From contig NZ_CAMPJO010000001.1 of the NCBI RefSeq assembly GCF_946886895.1, forward strand, positions 372,001 through 436,000: a DNA stretch of 64,000 nucleotides, in the 5' to 3' direction. The translations under genes and the position numbers were made by a program. Source of the stretch: an uncultured Marinobacter sp. Lineage in GTDB: Bacteria > Pseudomonadota > Gammaproteobacteria > Pseudomonadales > Oleiphilaceae. This document shows positions 61,992 through 64,000 of this stretch, one piece after another. Positions within the stretch are counted from its first letter, which is position 1. Every line of letters begins with the position of its first letter. The notes under the pieces were generated by a model that was not told the origin of the DNA, made no database searches, and saw nothing but the letters and a program-made list of their open reading frames with translations.

Positions 61992-62020
61992 TTGACTCCC
62001 TAGAGTATATACTCTAATAA
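61992..62020 (+). promoter_or_regulatory. Aldehyde dehydrogenase promoter with TetR-type operator in the spacer
   Basis: TTGACT (61992-61997), 17-base spacer, TAATAA (62015-62020). The spacer holds TAGAGTATATACTCTA (62001-62016), a perfect 16-bp palindrome, whose last two bases reach the -10. A dimer bound there would shut the promoter. Confidence 0.75.
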
Positions 62021-62111
62021 TACCCTCAAGCGCAAACTGAGCACTTTTTCGCCACCCACAACCAGTCGCTGTGCGCCCTGCATGGGCCATCAGCACCCAG
62101 GAGAAAGCGTT

Positions 62112-63557
62112 ATGGGAGCCACCGTCGTCCAGCTCACCGAAAGCAAACAGCAGATCCAGCACACACACCAGGTGTTCGAGGGGCAAAAGAAGGCGTTCCG
62201 GAACAATCCGATGCCATCACTGACGGAGCGTCAGGAAAACCTCAAGCGCCTCAAGCGCATGTTGCTGACCAACCAGGATCGCCTGCTGGACGCCATCGAT
62301 CGGGACTTCAGCTGCCGCTCCCGGGATGAGTCGCTGATTGCCGAGGTTATGCCGTCCATCCAGAGCATCAACTACACCCTGAAGCATCTTGGCGGCTGGA
62401 TGAAGCCGTCGAAACGCCACGTCTCGGTACTGTTCCAGCCTGCCAGCAACCGGGTGCATTACCAGCCCAAAGGTGTTGTTGGCGTGATTGTGCCGTGGAA
62501 TTATCCCTTGTACCTGGCGGTTGGCCCCCTGGTAACGTCCCTGGCGGCGGGTAACCGCACCATGATCAAGATGTCCGAGTTCACACCCCACACGTCGGCA
62601 CTGTTCCGTGAACTGGTCGAAGCGACCTTCCCGGAGGATCTGGTGTCAGTCATCAACGGCGAGGCCGACGTGGCCGCGGATTTTTCAGCCCGGCCCTTTG
62701 ACCACCTGCTGTTCACGGGTTCTACTTCGGTGGGCAAACTGGTGATGCGGGCTGCGGCTGAAAACCTCACCCCGGTTACCCTGGAACTGGGCGGCAAGTC
62801 GCCGGCGATTGTCTCGCCGGACGTACCCATGGAGGACGCCGCCCAGCGTCTTGCCTTCGGCAAGGCCTTGAATGCCGGGCAGACCTGCGTGGCGCCGGAT
62901 TACGTGTTGTGTCCGGCCGACCGGGTGCAGGCGTTTGTGGATGAGTTCCGGGCCCGTTTCTCGGAGATGTACCCGAGTCTGCGGGATAACGACGATTTCA
63001 CGGCCATCATCAATGAGCGCCAGTACGAGCGCCTTCAGGGCTACCTGGAGGATGCCCGCGCCAAGGGTGCGGAGATCATTGAGATCAATCCCGCCCGGGA
63101 GAATCTGAAGGACGGTACCCGCAAGATTCCGTTGACGCTGGTGCTGAAGACTACGCCGGACATGAAGCTGATGCAGGACGAGATTTTCGGCCCGATTCTG
63201 CCAGTGGTGAGCTATGGCGGTCTGGATGAGGCGATTCATTACATCAATGACCGGCCGCGCCCGTTGGCGCTGTATTTCTTCGGGTATGACAAGGCCCAGC
63301 AACAGCAGGTGGTGGACCTCACGCATTCCGGTGGCATGTGCATCAACGATGCGGTGATGCACGTTGCCCAGGATGACCTGCCCTTCGGCGGGATCGGCGA
63401 TTCCGGTATGGGGCACTATCATGGCCGGGAAGGTTTTCTGACGTTCTCGCACCAGCGGGCCATTTTCAGCAAGCAGAAGTTCAACAGTGGCAAGTTCGTC
63501 TATGCGCCGCACGGAACGGCAGCGCATAAGATGGTTTATAAGTTGTTTATCCGCTAG
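62112..63557 (+). CDS. Aldehyde dehydrogenase, coniferyl-aldehyde type
   Basis: A 481-residue NAD(P)-dependent enzyme. The catalytic Cys is in NAGQTCVAPDYVL, the Glu in LELGGKSPAIV, and the cofactor loop is FTGSTSVGK. The shortened GVVGVIVPWNYPLYLAVGPL start and C-terminal SKQKFNSGK are typical of the coniferyl/fatty-aldehyde (class 3-like) group. It is under the TetR-palindrome promoter. GGAG precedes ATG 62112. Confidence 0.9.
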   Translation: MGATVVQLTESKQQIQHTHQVFEGQKKAFRNNPMPSLTERQENLKRLKRMLLTNQDRLLDAIDRDFSCRSRDESLIAEVMPSIQSINYTLKHLGGWMKPSKRHVSVLFQPASNRVHYQPKGVVGVIVPWNYPLYLAVGPLVTSLAAGNRTMIKMSEFTPHTSALFRELVEATFPEDLVSVINGEADVAADFSARPFDHLLFTGSTSVGKLVMRAAAENLTPVTLELGGKSPAIVSPDVPMEDAAQRLAFGKALNAGQTCVAPDYVLCPADRVQAFVDEFRARFSEMYPSLRDNDDFTAIINERQYERLQGYLEDARAKGAEIIEINPARENLKDGTRKIPLTLVLKTTPDMKLMQDEIFGPILPVVSYGGLDEAIHYINDRPRPLALYFFGYDKAQQQQVVDLTHSGGMCINDAVMHVAQDDLPFGGIGDSGMGHYHGREGFLTFSHQRAIFSKQKFNSGKFVYAPHGTAAHKMVYKLFIR

Positions 63558-63632
63558 ATCCTGGCTTGGGAGCCTGTCGAGGGCTGGTATCACTTTCCCA
63601 ACCCTCCATACAAGAAAAACGAGAACACGCTC

Positions 63633-64000
63633 ATGAACGAACGCCTCCCCGAACGATCTGGTGAATCTCAATTGTTAGCACTCGACCGCCGAAGCTTCCT
63701 GAAAACCGGACTGGGCGGCGCCCTGTTCCTGGGGACTGTCAGCCTGACGGCCGGGCTGAGCGGTTGCGCCACGCAGCCGGCCGGCAGGTTGAGTGTTGTG
63801 GGCACCCGCATGGACGCCCGATACCAGTTCCGGTTTCTGACCGACGACGACATCGTGTTGTTTGAGGCGCTGTTGCCGGCCATGATCGGGCCGGGTTTGC
63901 CGGAGCAGCCGCTGGCCAGGCGCACTGCCATTGCCGGGACGATTGAACGTATTGATGCCGGGATCCACCACTTCGGACCAGCCAATCAGAAGGAATTGCG
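63633..64000 (+). CDS. Tat-exported protein, gluconate dehydrogenase subunit 3-like (3' end cut off)
   Basis: The frame runs from ATG 63633 off the window (122 whole codons). The Tat motif DRRSFLKTG at residues 18-26 precedes a hydrophobic stretch ending in LSGC. The mature start (YQFRFLTDDDIVLFEALLPAM) recalls the small subunit of FAD-linked gluconate 2-dehydrogenase-type enzymes. It lies 75 bases after the aldehyde dehydrogenase; a GMC-type oxidoreductase may follow beyond the edge (inference). Confidence 0.75.
   Translation, partial: MNERLPERSGESQLLALDRRSFLKTGLGGALFLGTVSLTAGLSGCATQPAGRLSVVGTRMDARYQFRFLTDDDIVLFEALLPAMIGPGLPEQPLARRTAIAGTIERIDAGIHHFGPANQKEL

Overview
The window is ordinary chromosome of a free-living, GC-rich gammaproteobacterium. 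Gene order and protein style (rpe-gph-trpE-trpGDC; lptD-surA-pdxA-rsmA-apaH; amgK-murU divergent from lptD; argB, algC, dut, coaBC, radC and rpmBG in a row; speD and Vfr-like Crp close together) point to Marinobacter or a close relative. This taxon call is inference from family knowledge; no database was searched. I see no rRNA, tRNA, CRISPR array, prophage, transposase or plasmid module.

Layout. 1-9.6 kb: the end of an inositol-phosphatase-family gene, then a minus-strand block reading lptD, surA, pdxA, rsmA, apaH, DUF423, thiS, thiG, slmA. 9.7-18.0 kb: a plus-strand block of amgK-murU (peptidoglycan recycling), a J-domain protein, rpe, gph, and trpE-trpG-trpD-trpC behind a leader peptide rich in Trp codons. 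18.1-21.4 kb: minus-strand DUF4202, GST, alpha/beta hydrolase and M14 peptidase genes. 21.6-32.1 kb: transport and lipid functions (a ProXWV-type betaine transporter, a second solute-binding lipoprotein, a META lipoprotein, a GST, a fatty acid hydroxylase/sterol desaturase, a lipase-like hydrolase, modABC). 32.2-43.7 kb: a hydrolase, Vfr/Crp, OsmC, speD, pirin, prkB, a 1248-residue DUF1631-GGDEF-EAL protein, a lipoprotein aminopeptidase and argA. 43.9-51.8 kb: argE, an unknown membrane-anchored protein, argB, algC, dut, coaBC. 51.9-56.5 kb: radC, rpmB-rpmG, an EEP-family phosphoesterase, dsbA, cytochrome c4, engB. 56.5-61.0 kb: a LacI-type GntR regulator, gluconokinase and a three-part TRAP transporter with a perfect GntR-type operator. 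61.3-64.0 kb: a TetR regulator, the aldehyde dehydrogenase it probably controls, and the start of a Tat-exported protein cut by the window edge.

The most unusual feature is a dispersed family of four intergenic elements of about 107-111 bp (760-869, 17069-17178, 18041-18147, 43797-43907). Each has a 27-28 bp inverted repeat whose two arms match almost perfectly within the element but differ strongly between elements. The arms enclose a conserved core of about 54 bp that can fold into two short hairpins, each with GGA in its loop. Pairing is kept while sequence drifts, and the cores resemble CsrA/RsmA binding sites. This suggests a structured RNA or a hairpin-forming mobile DNA family. Other regulatory finds are the trp leader peptide, the GntR operators, and a TetR-type palindrome lying between the -35 and -10 boxes of the aldehyde dehydrogenase promoter.
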